DNA from: an uncultured Bacteroidales bacterium
Lineage (GTDB): Bacteria; Bacteroidota; Bacteroidia; Bacteroidales; UBA932
Direction: 5' to 3'
Length of the DNA: 64,000 nucleotides
Assembly: GCA_944326355.1 (NCBI GenBank)
Contig: CALVDO010000002.1
Span: 183,171-247,170, forward strand
The position numbers and the translations under genes are program-made. The notes below the pieces were generated by a model. That model did not search any database. It was not told the DNA's origin and saw only the letters and a program-made list of their open reading frames with translations. Positions 43,706 to 52,725 of this stretch are shown here, in pieces; positions within the stretch are counted from its first letter, which is position 1, and the number at the start of each line of letters is the position of its first letter.

Positions 43706-46168
43706 ATGCAGGTATTGAAATTCGGCGGCACTTCGGTCGCTAATGCGGAAAACATGAAGCGTGTCGTGGACATCGTCGCCAGTGCGGTCGACAAGGACAG
43801 GACGATTCTTGTCTGTTCGGCCATAAGCGGATGTACGGACACGCTGATAAGGATAGGAATGCTCGCCTCGGAGAGAAACGATGGTTATAAGGAGCTGATT
43901 GACAGGCTTCAGGAGTCGCACCACAGGATAATCAGGGAGCTTCTGCCGCTTGAGAAGCATGAGGATTCGACTGAGGTGTGCGACGGTCTGTTCGAGTATC
44001 TGAGGGGCATCGCTCAGGGTGTCTTCCTTCTCGGCGAGCTCAGCAGCGCGAGCCTGGATGCGATTCAGGGGCTCGGTGAGCTGCTTTCGACTAAGATAAT
44101 GGCCACGAAGCTGGCTTCAATAGGCATCTCCACCAAATGGATCGACTCCAGAGACGTCATAAGGACCTATGCCAAGGCGGGAAAGAATGTCGTGGATACG
44201 GAAGTCACCTACGGAAACGTGCGCAAGATGATAGACGCCAATCCGATCACTTCTCTCTTTGTCGTTCCGGGCTTCATCGCATCGGACAGACACGGGCGCA
44301 TGACGACACTCGGCCGCGGCGGATCGGACTATACGGCCTCCCTCTATGCAGTCGGGTGCAAAGCCCGGATTCTCGAGATATGGACCGACGTGCCGGGCAT
44401 GATGACGGCCAATCCCAAGATCGTCCCTACCGCAAGATCAATCAGCCACATCTCATACAGGGCCGCTCTCGAGCTTTCGCATTTCGGGGCTAAGGTCATT
44501 TATCCGCCTACGATTCAGCCGGTCGTTACAGAGGGGATTCCTATCTATGTGAAGGACACGTTCGATCCGGAGGCTCCGGGCACTCTGATAGAGAATGATC
44601 CGCCGAGGGGAAAGGACAGGCTCATCGGCATATCCAATTCGGACAACATAGCGCTGCTGTCGCTCGAAGGAAGCGGAATGGTGGGTATTCCCGGCTTCTC
44701 GAGCCGCCTTTTCGAGACTCTGAGCCAGAATGACATAAACATCATCCTCATCACGCAGGCCTCTTCAGTGCACACCATGTGCGTCGCGGTGTCGGAAAAG
44801 GACGCCGAGAAGGCAAAGGAGGCGGCCGACAGATGCTTCGCATACGAGATTTCTCTCGGCAAACTCAATCCGCTGAAGGTGGAGAAGGGCTTTTCGATAG
44901 TCTGTCTCGTGGGCGACGACATTCTCAACCAGTGCGGGGCTACGGGCCGGATGCTCGCCGCGCTGGGACGCCACAGCATCTCCATCAGGGCCACTGCACA
45001 GGGTTCGTCGGAGCGCAACATATCTGTGATAATCAAGTCAAAGGATGTCAATGCCGCTATTCAGTACATCCATGCGGAGTTCTTTGACAAGAGTCCGATA
45101 AAGGATGTCAATCTCTTTATCGCCGGGTATGGCGTCGTGGGCAGGGCGCTCGTGGACATCATTAGGGCAAACGGGGACGGAATAGCCTCGCGCACAGGCA
45201 AGCGGTTGCACGTCATAGGGCTTTCCAACAGCCGCAGGTATGTCATCGACAAGGCCGGCCTCGATCTTTCACGGGCAGAGGAACTGCTGAAGGAGGGAGC
45301 CAATGCCGCGGATGAGGCATATTTTGAGGAGCTGGCCTCCATCTCGCTTGAGAATTCGATTTTTGTCGACTGTACGGCAAGCTCAGACATCGCCTACAAA
45401 TACATGAATCTCTTTCGGCGGGGATATTCGGTGGTGGCCTGCAACAAGATCACCTTCTCCTCTCCTTTCGTCCAGTACCGGGCGCTCAAGAACGCGGCTC
45501 TTGAAAACGGTGCCGTCCTCAGGTATGAGACCACGGTCGGCGCGGCTCTGCCTATTCTGGAGTCGATCGCCCGCAGCGTCAACAGCGGGGATGAGATCAT
45601 CAGGATCGAGGCCGTGCTCTCCGGTACGCTCAACTATATCTTCAGCACTTATCGGGGCGGCGAGGACGGCACTTTCGCCGAGGTGGTGCGCCGGGCTCAG
45701 GAGGCTGGCTACACTGAGCCTGACCCGCGCCTTGACCTGAGCGGCAGGGATGTGCTGAGGAAGCTGCTGATCCTTTCACGTGAGGCCGGAGTGGGGATAG
45801 ACGAGCAGGATGTGGAGATAGAGCCTATCCTCGGGCCGGAGTTCTTCGGCGTGAAGCAGGACGCCTTCTACAGGCTTCTCGAGGAGAATGAGCATGTCTT
45901 TGCTGAGAGATATCGTTCGGCGGCATCGAAGGGGTTGAGGCAGAGGTATATCGCCTCGCTGGTGAAAGATCCGGACTCTCCTCGCGGCTACAGGGCGAAG
46001 ATGTCGCTTGAGAATGTTGCAGAAGGGCATCCGCTCTACAACCTCTGCGGTACGGACAATGCCGCGATCATCACCACGGACTTCTATCCGTCGCCGCTGG
46101 TGATTCAGGGGGCGGGGGCAGGCGCCCGTCAGACGGCTTCAGGGGTGCTGAACGACATTCTGCTGTAG
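43706..46168 (+). CDS. thrA: Bifunctional aspartate kinase / homoserine dehydrogenase
   Basis: 820 residues, ThrA length. Aspartokinase domain ~1-300 (MQVLKFGGTSVANAENM, VPGFIASDRHGRMTTLGRGGSD), ACT-type regulatory region ~310-460 (NIILITQASSVHTMCVAV), homoserine dehydrogenase ~470-820 with the NAD(P) motif FIAGYGVVGRALVD and the catalytic region LSGTLNYIFSTYRGG. It carries out the first and third steps from aspartate to homoserine; asd, two genes downstream, supplies the second. It lies 76 bases after metX. The ACT region predicts end-product feedback, probably by threonine. Confidence 0.95.
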   Translation: MQVLKFGGTSVANAENMKRVVDIVASAVDKDRTILVCSAISGCTDTLIRIGMLASERNDGYKELIDRLQESHHRIIRELLPLEKHEDSTEVCDGLFEYLRGIAQGVFLLGELSSASLDAIQGLGELLSTKIMATKLASIGISTKWIDSRDVIRTYAKAGKNVVDTEVTYGNVRKMIDANPITSLFVVPGFIASDRHGRMTTLGRGGSDYTASLYAVGCKARILEIWTDVPGMMTANPKIVPTARSISHISYRAALELSHFGAKVIYPPTIQPVVTEGIPIYVKDTFDPEAPGTLIENDPPRGKDRLIGISNSDNIALLSLEGSGMVGIPGFSSRLFETLSQNDINIILITQASSVHTMCVAVSEKDAEKAKEAADRCFAYEISLGKLNPLKVEKGFSIVCLVGDDILNQCGATGRMLAALGRHSISIRATAQGSSERNISVIIKSKDVNAAIQYIHAEFFDKSPIKDVNLFIAGYGVVGRALVDIIRANGDGIASRTGKRLHVIGLSNSRRYVIDKAGLDLSRAEELLKEGANAADEAYFEELASISLENSIFVDCTASSDIAYKYMNLFRRGYSVVACNKITFSSPFVQYRALKNAALENGAVLRYETTVGAALPILESIARSVNSGDEIIRIEAVLSGTLNYIFSTYRGGEDGTFAEVVRRAQEAGYTEPDPRLDLSGRDVLRKLLILSREAGVGIDEQDVEIEPILGPEFFGVKQDAFYRLLEENEHVFAERYRSAASKGLRQRYIASLVKDPDSPRGYRAKMSLENVAEGHPLYNLCGTDNAAIITTDFYPSPLVIQGAGAGARQTASGVLNDILL

Positions 46169-46241
46169 CCGTCAGGCTTCTGCCGTGGACAGGATTCATT
46201 TGTATCAAGTAATTGGCTGAAAAACAGAAAAACAACGGACT

Positions 46242-47513
46242 ATGACACGAAAATACGCATTTGAGACACTTCAGGTGAGGGCCGGGCAGGAGATAGACCC
46301 GGTCTCGAAAGGAACGGCCGTGCCGATCTATCAGAGTACGGCGTATGTCTTCGATGACATGCAGTACGGGGCGGACCTCTTCGCCCTCAAGAAGCCGGGC
46401 AACATCTACACCCGCATCACCAACACCACAACGGAAGTTTTCGAGAAGAGAATGGCCGCTCTTGAGAACGGGGTTGCGGCGGTGGCCACGGCTTCGGGAC
46501 AGTCGGCCGTATTTCTTTCCATCCTCAATGTCTGCGGTCCGGGAGACAATGTCGTGGCTTCCCCGTTCCTCTATGGAGGCACATTCACGATGTTTGAGAT
46601 AACGCTCCGCGACATGGGCATTGAGGTGCGCTTCGCCAATAGCGACAAAGTTGACGATATGGTGGACCTCGTCAACGGACGCACAAAGGCCATATTTCTT
46701 GAGAATCTCGGCAATCCGGCCTTCAATGTCCCTGACTATGAGCCTATCATAGAGATGGCGCATCGTAACGGCATCTGTGTGATGGTAGACAACACGTTCG
46801 GCTGCGGAGGCTACCTTTTCCGTCCTCTCGACTGGGGAGCCGACGTCTCGATCCATTCGGCCACAAAGTGGATATGCGGTCATGGAACGGCTCTCGGCGG
46901 CGTTGTCGTGGACGGCGGCCGGTTTGACTGGACCAGCGGCAGGTACCCGCTTCTCGCTTCTCCGTCTCCGAGCTATCATGGCCTTGTCTATACGGACGTG
47001 TTCGGAGAAGCGGCCTTTGCCGGCCGCGTGAGGGTGGACGGTCTCAGAAACATAGGGGCGGCGCCCTCTCCGTTCAACTCTTTCCTGATGCTGCAGGGCC
47101 TTGAGACTCTGTCGCTCAGAGTCGAGAGATGCTGCTCGAACGCGCTTGCGATAGCAGAGTATCTGGAGAAGCATCCTGCCGTAGAGAGCGTCAATTATGC
47201 CGGTCTCGCCAGCAGCCCTTACAACTCCCTCGCCAAGAAGTATCTCCGCAACGGTTTCGGCGGGGTACTGACGTTCAGAGTCAAAGGAGGTTTCGATGCC
47301 GCGGCCGCTCTGGTGGACAAGCTTGAGCTCATCCTGCATGTGGGAAGTGTCGGCGATGCAAAGTCGCTCATCGTGCACCCCGCCTCTACAACTCATTCCC
47401 AGCTCAGTGAATCGGAGCAGCTTGCCGCGGGGGTGTATCCTAATATGCTCCGCCTCTCTGTCGGCATCGAGAATGTGGACGACCTGATTGCGGATCTGCA
47501 TCAGGCCCTCTGA
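46242..47513 (+). CDS. metY: O-acetylhomoserine sulfhydrylase (aminocarboxypropyltransferase)
   Basis: 423 residues. PLP enzyme of the Cys/Met-metabolism family that joins O-acetylhomoserine with sulfide to make homocysteine. PLP Lys209 in SATKWICGHGTALGG, the preceding VDNTFGCGGYLFRPLDWGAD, and the substrate-side YQSTAYVF and SLIVHPASTTHSQL are present. Direct sulfhydrylation (MetY) rather than cystathionine synthesis is the natural reading beside MetX. 73 bases after thrA, on the same strand. Confidence 0.93.
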   Translation: MTRKYAFETLQVRAGQEIDPVSKGTAVPIYQSTAYVFDDMQYGADLFALKKPGNIYTRITNTTTEVFEKRMAALENGVAAVATASGQSAVFLSILNVCGPGDNVVASPFLYGGTFTMFEITLRDMGIEVRFANSDKVDDMVDLVNGRTKAIFLENLGNPAFNVPDYEPIIEMAHRNGICVMVDNTFGCGGYLFRPLDWGADVSIHSATKWICGHGTALGGVVVDGGRFDWTSGRYPLLASPSPSYHGLVYTDVFGEAAFAGRVRVDGLRNIGAAPSPFNSFLMLQGLETLSLRVERCCSNALAIAEYLEKHPAVESVNYAGLASSPYNSLAKKYLRNGFGGVLTFRVKGGFDAAAALVDKLELILHVGSVGDAKSLIVHPASTTHSQLSESEQLAAGVYPNMLRLSVGIENVDDLIADLHQAL

Positions 47514-47571
47514 GGTCAGTCTCCGAGTGCCGGTTTTAATTTGAGAATTTTATAATCAGAACAATAAGACA

Positions 47572-48579
47572 ATGAAAGTAGCAGTAGTGGGTGCCACCGG
47601 ACTGGTCGGCACCAGAATGTTGGAAGTGCTCGCAGAGCGCGATTTCCCTGTGACGGAGCTCTATCCTGTGGCTTCAGCCAAGTCCGTAGGCCGCAAGATC
47701 GTGTTCAAAGGGAAAGAATGGGCGGTGGTAAGTGCCGAGGACGCCATTGCGGCCAGGCCGGATGTGGCTCTCTTCTCCGCAGGTGCCTCAGCTTCGAGAG
47801 AACTTGCCCCGAAATTTGCCGAGGCCGGCTGCCGAGTGGTGGACAATTCTTCATGCTGGAGGATGGATCCGTCCAAGAAGCTCGTCGTGCCGGAGATCAA
47901 CGGGGACGTGATCGGCGCGGACGACATGATCATAGCCAATCCGAACTGTTCCACCATCCAGATGCTTCTCCCCATCGCTCCTCTTCACAAGGCATACAAG
48001 ATCAAGAGGATAGTGGTGTCAACCTACCAGTCCGTGACGGGCACCGGCTACAAGGCCCTCGACCAGATGGAGGCCGAGCGTTCCGGCAAGAAATGGGGTG
48101 AATATCCGGCCGTGTACCCGTATCCTATCGACGAGAACATCCTGCCTCATATCGACGTCTTCCTTGAGAACGGTTATACGAAGGAGGAGATGAAGATGGT
48201 CAACGAGACCCACAAGATCATGAGGGATGACAGTATCGCAGTCTCTCCGACCACCGTGCGCGTCCCTGTCAAAGGCGGCCATTCCGAGTCGGTCAACCTC
48301 GAGTTTGAGTATGACTTCACTCTCGAAGACGTGCGTCGCCTCATTTCAGAGATGCCCGGCTGCGTGCTTCAGGATGACCCTGCCAACAATGTCTATCCGA
48401 TGCCTCTCTTCGTCTGGGGCAAGGACGAGGTATTCGTAGGCCGCATCCGCCGCGACCCTTCAGTCAAGTACGGCCTCAACCTATGGTGCGTAGCCGACAA
48501 CCTCCGCAAGGGTGCCGCTACCAACGCCGTCCAGATAGCGCAGCTCCTCATCGACAAGGGTTTTCTCCCTAAGGAGTAG
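47572..48579 (+). CDS. asd: Aspartate-semialdehyde dehydrogenase
   Basis: 335 residues. NADP-binding N-terminus VAVVGATGLVGTRML, active-site Cys126 in NPNCSTIQML, catalytic His in VPVKGGHSESVNLEF. Makes aspartate semialdehyde, the branch point to lysine/diaminopimelate and homoserine. Fourth gene of the met/thr cluster, 58 bases after metY. Confidence 0.96.
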   Translation: MKVAVVGATGLVGTRMLEVLAERDFPVTELYPVASAKSVGRKIVFKGKEWAVVSAEDAIAARPDVALFSAGASASRELAPKFAEAGCRVVDNSSCWRMDPSKKLVVPEINGDVIGADDMIIANPNCSTIQMLLPIAPLHKAYKIKRIVVSTYQSVTGTGYKALDQMEAERSGKKWGEYPAVYPYPIDENILPHIDVFLENGYTKEEMKMVNETHKIMRDDSIAVSPTTVRVPVKGGHSESVNLEFEYDFTLEDVRRLISEMPGCVLQDDPANNVYPMPLFVWGKDEVFVGRIRRDPSVKYGLNLWCVADNLRKGAATNAVQIAQLLIDKGFLPKE

Positions 48580-48710
48580 CCTCCTCCGCCGTTGAGCGAG
48601 GATTAATAATTGCCCATGAGGTAATCGATGTTGACAGGGATAGGCATAAATCTCAGTGTTAATACTCCTTGAGTGTTGTCCGTTATATGAAAATGTTTTC
48701 TATCTTTGTA

Positions 48711-48718
48711 AGGTTGAG
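48711..48718 (+). promoter_or_regulatory. -7 element (TATCTTTG) for the candidate small RNA
   Basis: TATCTTTG followed about 7 bases later by the predicted RNA start. No good TTTG at -33. The gap 48580-48710 shows nothing else. Confidence 0.6.
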
Positions 48719-48724
48719 CAATCG

Positions 48725-48894
48725 ACATACATAGTGAAAGTGTTTTCGCACTGTCCTTAACAGAAAATGTGGCAATTCCACCCTCTGTTTCCCCATGTCT
48801 ATCTGGGTGTGGAGTATTGGATGCGTTTATTTATGCTTGGGTTTGTCACAACCTTCTGTTAGATAGACGGAATCGGCTTCACACTTTCTTTTTT
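48725..48894 (+). ncRNA. Candidate structured small RNA, 6S-like rod
   Basis: About 170 bases with nested long-range pairs: GAAAGTGT (48736-48743) with ACACTTTC (48881-48888); AACAGAA (48759-48765) with TTCTGTT (48854-48860); TGTGGCAA (48768-48775) with TTGTCACA (48843-48850, one G-T pair); and an inner TCCAC/GTGGA hairpin. A T run follows the closing stem (48889-48894), and a promoter element lies just upstream. A large open bubble lies between the first and second stems, as in 6S RNA. It is either a free-standing RNA (6S / Bacteroidales-1 type) or a long 5' leader of the next gene. Confidence 0.5.
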
Positions 48895-48945
48895 GCGCAA
48901 ACCCATTGCCAGGAGCCGGCGTGGATGCTTTAATGATCCTTGTCT

Positions 48946-49449
48946 ATGAAAACAAAGGTTTTCTCCGCCATTGCCATTGTAATGCTGATGTGTGGCAATG
49001 CTTTTGCCTCTACACCTCTGTCAAGGGGGACGACTGTTGCCGTCCGTATCACTTCTCAAATCACCAGTAAAACCGTTGGGTCTCCGACCGCAATTATTGA
49101 AACTGATGTCAAAGGCAAAGATGGAAATCTTCTCATCAGCAGAGGTGCGCCGGTGATACTGCAGGTCGACAATACGAAGGCGCGTTCTTGCGGAAGAGAA
49201 GGATCTTTGTCAGTAAGATGTATTTCCACAACGGCTGTAGACGGCCAGTCTATTATTCTTGACGGCAGTTTCGCTGCAGAAGGAGAGAACAAGGAAGGGT
49301 TGGCTATCGGATTGGGTGTCGGCCTTGGGCTTACAGTTTTGCCTGGAATCGGATTTGCTTTTCTTGCAATAAAAGGGGAAGATGCAAAAATACCTGCCAA
49401 TACGATTATCCCTGCCGTATTTGTAATGAATGACTATACGATAGAATAA
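48946..49449 (+). CDS. Secreted hypothetical protein with glycine-zipper segment
   Basis: 167 residues from ATG 48946. Signal peptide 1-22 (AIVMLMCGNAFAS). The mature part is beta-rich (GTTVAVRITSQITSKTVG, IIETDVKGKDGNLLISRGAPV) and then carries a Gly-rich hydrophobic stretch GLAIGLGVGLGLTVLPGIGFAF (~122-143) that could insert in a membrane, ending KIPANTIIPAVFVMNDYTIE. No family name recognised. A strong terminator follows. Confidence 0.7.
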   Translation: MKTKVFSAIAIVMLMCGNAFASTPLSRGTTVAVRITSQITSKTVGSPTAIIETDVKGKDGNLLISRGAPVILQVDNTKARSCGREGSLSVRCISTTAVDGQSIILDGSFAAEGENKEGLAIGLGVGLGLTVLPGIGFAFLAIKGEDAKIPANTIIPAVFVMNDYTIE

Positions 49450-49509
49450 TCAGAAAATGATTTTATAATCTGCTGAATTTTCAACAGAAAATTTCAGATG
49501 TCGGAAGTG

Positions 49510-49550
49510 ACCCCGAAAGTTTGATCCCGGCTTTCGGGGTTCTGTTTTTT
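49510..49550 (+). terminator. Strong intrinsic terminator
   Basis: Ten-base perfect stem ACCCCGAAAG (49510-49519) with CTTTCGGGGT (49531-49540), then TCTGTTTTTT. Confidence 0.9.
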
Positions 49551-49578
49551 GATTAATTGAGGTAACGAACATGTGGAT

Positions 49579-50592
49579 ATGGCATCGGAGACAAGAAAGA
49601 GCATGCTGCATGGGGTGCTGCTGATAGCGCTTTTTTCGTGTGCGGCGTTTTACATCGCGGATTTCGAATTTGTAAAGAGGCTTTCCTTCAGTCCTCTGAT
49701 TGTGGGCATCGTGTTGGGTATGCTCTATGCCAATTCGTTGAGGAACAATCTTCCTGAGACCTGGGTACCTGGGATTAAGTTCTGTTCGAAAGAGATTCTG
49801 CGTCTGGGAATCATCCTTTACGGCTTCCGCCTGACTTTTCAGAGTGTTGTCGAGGTGGGGCTCGCCGCCATCGTCGTTGACCTAATTGTCGTCACCGTCA
49901 CCATTTTCCTAGGCATTCTTCTCGGCCGTATTTTCAAGATGGACAAGGATCTTTCCCTCCTTACGGCCACCGGCAGCGCCATCTGCGGAGCGGCGGCCGT
50001 GCTCGGTGCGGAATCTGTCGTGAAACCGCAGCCGTACAAGACAGCTGTGGCTGTCTCTACTGTCGTGATTTTCGGGACGATAGCCATGTTCATATACCCT
50101 GCTCTGTATAATGCCGGTCTGCTTGGCCTGTCCGATGTGGAGATGGGCATCTATACCGGTTCCACCCTTCATGAGGTGGCTCATGTGGTAGGCGCCGGAA
50201 ATGCCATGGGTGACCATATTTCCGACATAGCCATCATTGTCAAGATGATACGCGTCATCCTCCTTGCTCCGGTGCTCCTTATTATGAGTTTCTTTGTGGG
50301 AGGCGGTGCAGGACAGAAAGATGCAACAGTCACGATTCCGTGGTTTGCATTCGGTTTTGTTGCCGTCATCGGCTTCAATTCACTCAACCTCCTGCCCGAA
50401 GGCGTCGTGAGCGCCATCAACAGCTTTGACACTTTCCTCCTCACCATGGCCATGACAGCCCTCGGCGCCGAGACCAGCATCGACAAGTTCCGTCAGGCCG
50501 GTGCCAAACCTTTCCTCCTTGCCCTCGTCCTCTTCGCATGGCTCATGGGCGGTGGCTGGCTCCTCTCCAAATGGCTTGTCCCGATTCTTTAG
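49579..50592 (+). CDS. YeiH-family putative sulfate/sulfite-type exporter
   Basis: 337 residues from ATG 49579 (a GTG at 49573 is in frame). About ten hydrophobic helices. Family signatures LRLGIILYGFRLTFQSV, TGSAICGAAAVLGAE and YTGSTLHEVAHVVGAGNA are present (UPF0324/YeiH). Inner-membrane transporter; a substrate has been proposed (sulfonate-derived sulfite or sulfate) for some relatives only. Single gene after a strong terminator. Confidence 0.87.
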   Translation: MASETRKSMLHGVLLIALFSCAAFYIADFEFVKRLSFSPLIVGIVLGMLYANSLRNNLPETWVPGIKFCSKEILRLGIILYGFRLTFQSVVEVGLAAIVVDLIVVTVTIFLGILLGRIFKMDKDLSLLTATGSAICGAAAVLGAESVVKPQPYKTAVAVSTVVIFGTIAMFIYPALYNAGLLGLSDVEMGIYTGSTLHEVAHVVGAGNAMGDHISDIAIIVKMIRVILLAPVLLIMSFFVGGGAGQKDATVTIPWFAFGFVAVIGFNSLNLLPEGVVSAINSFDTFLLTMAMTALGAETSIDKFRQAGAKPFLLALVLFAWLMGGGWLLSKWLVPIL

Positions 50593-50646
50593 GCGGAAGA
50601 GTTCGGAGTGATTAAGGGACAATGGGGGGCAAGTTTTGAAGACAAG

Positions 50647-50678
50647 TTTGCATTCCTCTCGGCTTCTTCCTATCTTTG
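50647..50678 (+). promoter_or_regulatory. Consensus promoter for the aminopeptidase P gene
   Basis: TTTG at 50647-50650, 20 bases, TATCTTTG at 50671-50678; the gene starts 61 bases further on. Confidence 0.8.
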
Positions 50679-50739
50679 GAGATGTTGCGTCTGACGGAGC
50701 GGTCCTCGGGCGGAACGATGATTAAAAGACAGGAAAACC

Positions 50740-52191
50740 ATGTTTGACAGAGAAATTTATGTTGCCCGCAGACGGACTCTCATGGAGAAGATGTCGGCCG
50801 TGGCAGGAGGCAATGGGATAATCGTTTTTCTGGGGAATGCCGATGCTCCTCAGAATTACAGGGGTAATGACTATAAGTTCCGGCAGGAGAGCTCGTTCCT
50901 TTATTATTGGGGGCTTGATGAGCCCGGATTCGCCGCAATAATGGATCTTGACAGCGGGGATGAATGCCTTTTCGGCGATGACGTGGACATAGACGACATC
51001 ATCTGGATGGGACCTCAGGAGTCTGTGGCATCGAAGGCGGCCCGGATCGGGGCGAATGTCTCTGCCCCGGCGGCGGACTTTGACAAGGCGGTGCTGAAGG
51101 CGAGGGCTCAGGGACGGACCATCCATTTCCTTCCTGCATCGAGGTATTGCAACACTCTCAGGCTCTCTCAGCTGCTGGGTGTGACTCCTGAGGCTGTGCG
51201 AAAGGTTGCGCCGGCGTGCAGTCCTCTTGAGGACGGGATAGTGTACCATGCCTCATTGGAACTGGTCAGGGCAGTGATTTCCATGCGTCTGGTGAAGGAG
51301 CAATGTGAAATTGACGAGATTGACAAAGCCTGCGAGATAGGCTATCTGATGCATACTGAGGCACGGAACGCCTGTCGTCCCGGTGTGCCGGAGCAGGAGA
51401 TCGTCGGCAGGATGGAGGGCGTGACCATCTCAAAGGGATGGGGGGTCTCGTTCGCCACGATTCTGTCGCAGCATGGGGAGACTCTGCACAATCACAGGCA
51501 TGACGGCATCATCACGCCGGGCAATCTGCTCGTGATAGACGCCGGGGCGGAGAGTAATACGCACTATGCCTCCGACTTCACGCGGACCCTGCCTTGCGGA
51601 GGGAAATTCACGTCGAGACAGAAGGATGTCTATGATATTGTCGCAGACTGCAATGAGCTGGCGTTCAGGCTGGCGAAGCCTGGCGTCGCATACAGGGACG
51701 TGCATCTTGCCGTCGCGGCGAGGATGCTTGACGGTCTCAAGGGGCTGGGACTTGTGAGCGGATCTGTGGAGGATATGGTCGCGGAAGGTGTCGCCGGTCT
51801 CTTCATGCCTCACGGGCTCGGACACAACATGGGTATAGACGTGCATGACATGGAGGATCTCGGAGAGGATCTCGTGGGATATGACGATGATCAGAAACGG
51901 TCTCCGCAGCTCGGGCTCGGATCGCTCAGAATGGCCCGCAGGCTTGTTCCGGGGCATGTTGTCACGGATGAGCCGGGCATTTATTTCGTTCCTGCCCTCA
52001 TCAGCAGATGGAAAGCTGAAGGCACAGACAAGGGCATGGTCAATTATGAGAAGCTCCAGTCGGAGTACCTTGATTTCGGAGGCATACGGCTCGAAGACGA
52101 TCTGCTGATAACGGCTGACGGCTGTCGCAGGCTCGGTCCGCACAGGCTGCCGATCGCTTCTGAAGATGTCGAGGCGGCAATGCGGGCTTAA
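50740..52191 (+). CDS. Xaa-Pro aminopeptidase (M24B, aminopeptidase P)
   Basis: 483 residues. N-terminal creatinase-type domain (~1-175) and pita-bread metallopeptidase domain (~180-470). The metal ligands are seen in order: Asp in VIDAGAE, Asp in ASDFTRTL, His in MPHGLGHNMG, Glu in VTDEPGIY, Glu in IRLEDDLLI. No signal peptide, so cytoplasmic: it would trim Xaa-Pro peptides taken up by the cell. Fits the peptide-use theme of the window. Confidence 0.93.
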   Translation: MFDREIYVARRRTLMEKMSAVAGGNGIIVFLGNADAPQNYRGNDYKFRQESSFLYYWGLDEPGFAAIMDLDSGDECLFGDDVDIDDIIWMGPQESVASKAARIGANVSAPAADFDKAVLKARAQGRTIHFLPASRYCNTLRLSQLLGVTPEAVRKVAPACSPLEDGIVYHASLELVRAVISMRLVKEQCEIDEIDKACEIGYLMHTEARNACRPGVPEQEIVGRMEGVTISKGWGVSFATILSQHGETLHNHRHDGIITPGNLLVIDAGAESNTHYASDFTRTLPCGGKFTSRQKDVYDIVADCNELAFRLAKPGVAYRDVHLAVAARMLDGLKGLGLVSGSVEDMVAEGVAGLFMPHGLGHNMGIDVHDMEDLGEDLVGYDDDQKRSPQLGLGSLRMARRLVPGHVVTDEPGIYFVPALISRWKAEGTDKGMVNYEKLQSEYLDFGGIRLEDDLLITADGCRRLGPHRLPIASEDVEAAMRA

Positions 52192-52202
52192 GCAGGTGTC
52201 TT

Positions 52203-52697
52203 ATGGAAACAGTGGCAGCCATACTGGCGGTGATCGCCGGGATCATAGGAATAATAGGCAGTGTGCTCCCCGCTCTCCCGGGACCGCCGCTCACATGGGT
52301 CGGTATGCTTCTTCTCTATTTCTGGGGCGGCACAAACGGGGCAGGGGAACCGATGTCCCTAACGATTCTTCTGGTTATGCTCGGAGTCACGATAGCCGTT
52401 TCGATCATCGACTATCTGGTGCCTATGTATCTTACGAAGGCCACCGGAGGCACAAAATACGCCTCTCGCGGCGCTTTAGCCGGACTTGTAATCGGATCTT
52501 TCATCGCTCCTCCGCTCGGCATGATCATAGGCTCCTTCCTCGGCGCGTTCCTTCTGGAGCTGTATTATGCGAGGAAGAGCACTCCGGATGCACTCAAGTC
52601 GGCCGCCGGCTCTTTTCTCGGCTTCATTCTCGGCACGGGGCTGAAGCTGATGGCGTGCGGCGTGATGATGTACTATATCATAGTTTATCTCCGCTGA
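52203..52697 (+). CDS. DUF456 membrane protein
   Basis: 164 residues with about five hydrophobic helices and Gly/Pro-rich turns (IAGIIGIIGSVLPALPGPPLTWVG is the family signature near the N-terminus; ASRGALAGLVIGSFIAPPLG in the middle). Small inner-membrane protein of unknown function. It lies 11 bases after the aminopeptidase P gene and is probably in the same transcript. Confidence 0.85.
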   Translation: METVAAILAVIAGIIGIIGSVLPALPGPPLTWVGMLLLYFWGGTNGAGEPMSLTILLVMLGVTIAVSIIDYLVPMYLTKATGGTKYASRGALAGLVIGSFIAPPLGMIIGSFLGAFLLELYYARKSTPDALKSAAGSFLGFILGTGLKLMACGVMMYYIIVYLR

Positions 52698-52725
52698 TTC
52701 ATAGCATACCGCTGATGTTACGCAC

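Noticed and set aside
46071..47501. A 476-codon open frame on the minus strand, opposite metY
   Set aside because: It mirrors the well-recognised metY and thrA genes; composition is an echo of their codon use and no protein family is seen. Similar long mirror frames opposite the RecQ fusion (20860-22056, 18754-19875) and the S46 gene (9712-10647) are rejected for the same reason.
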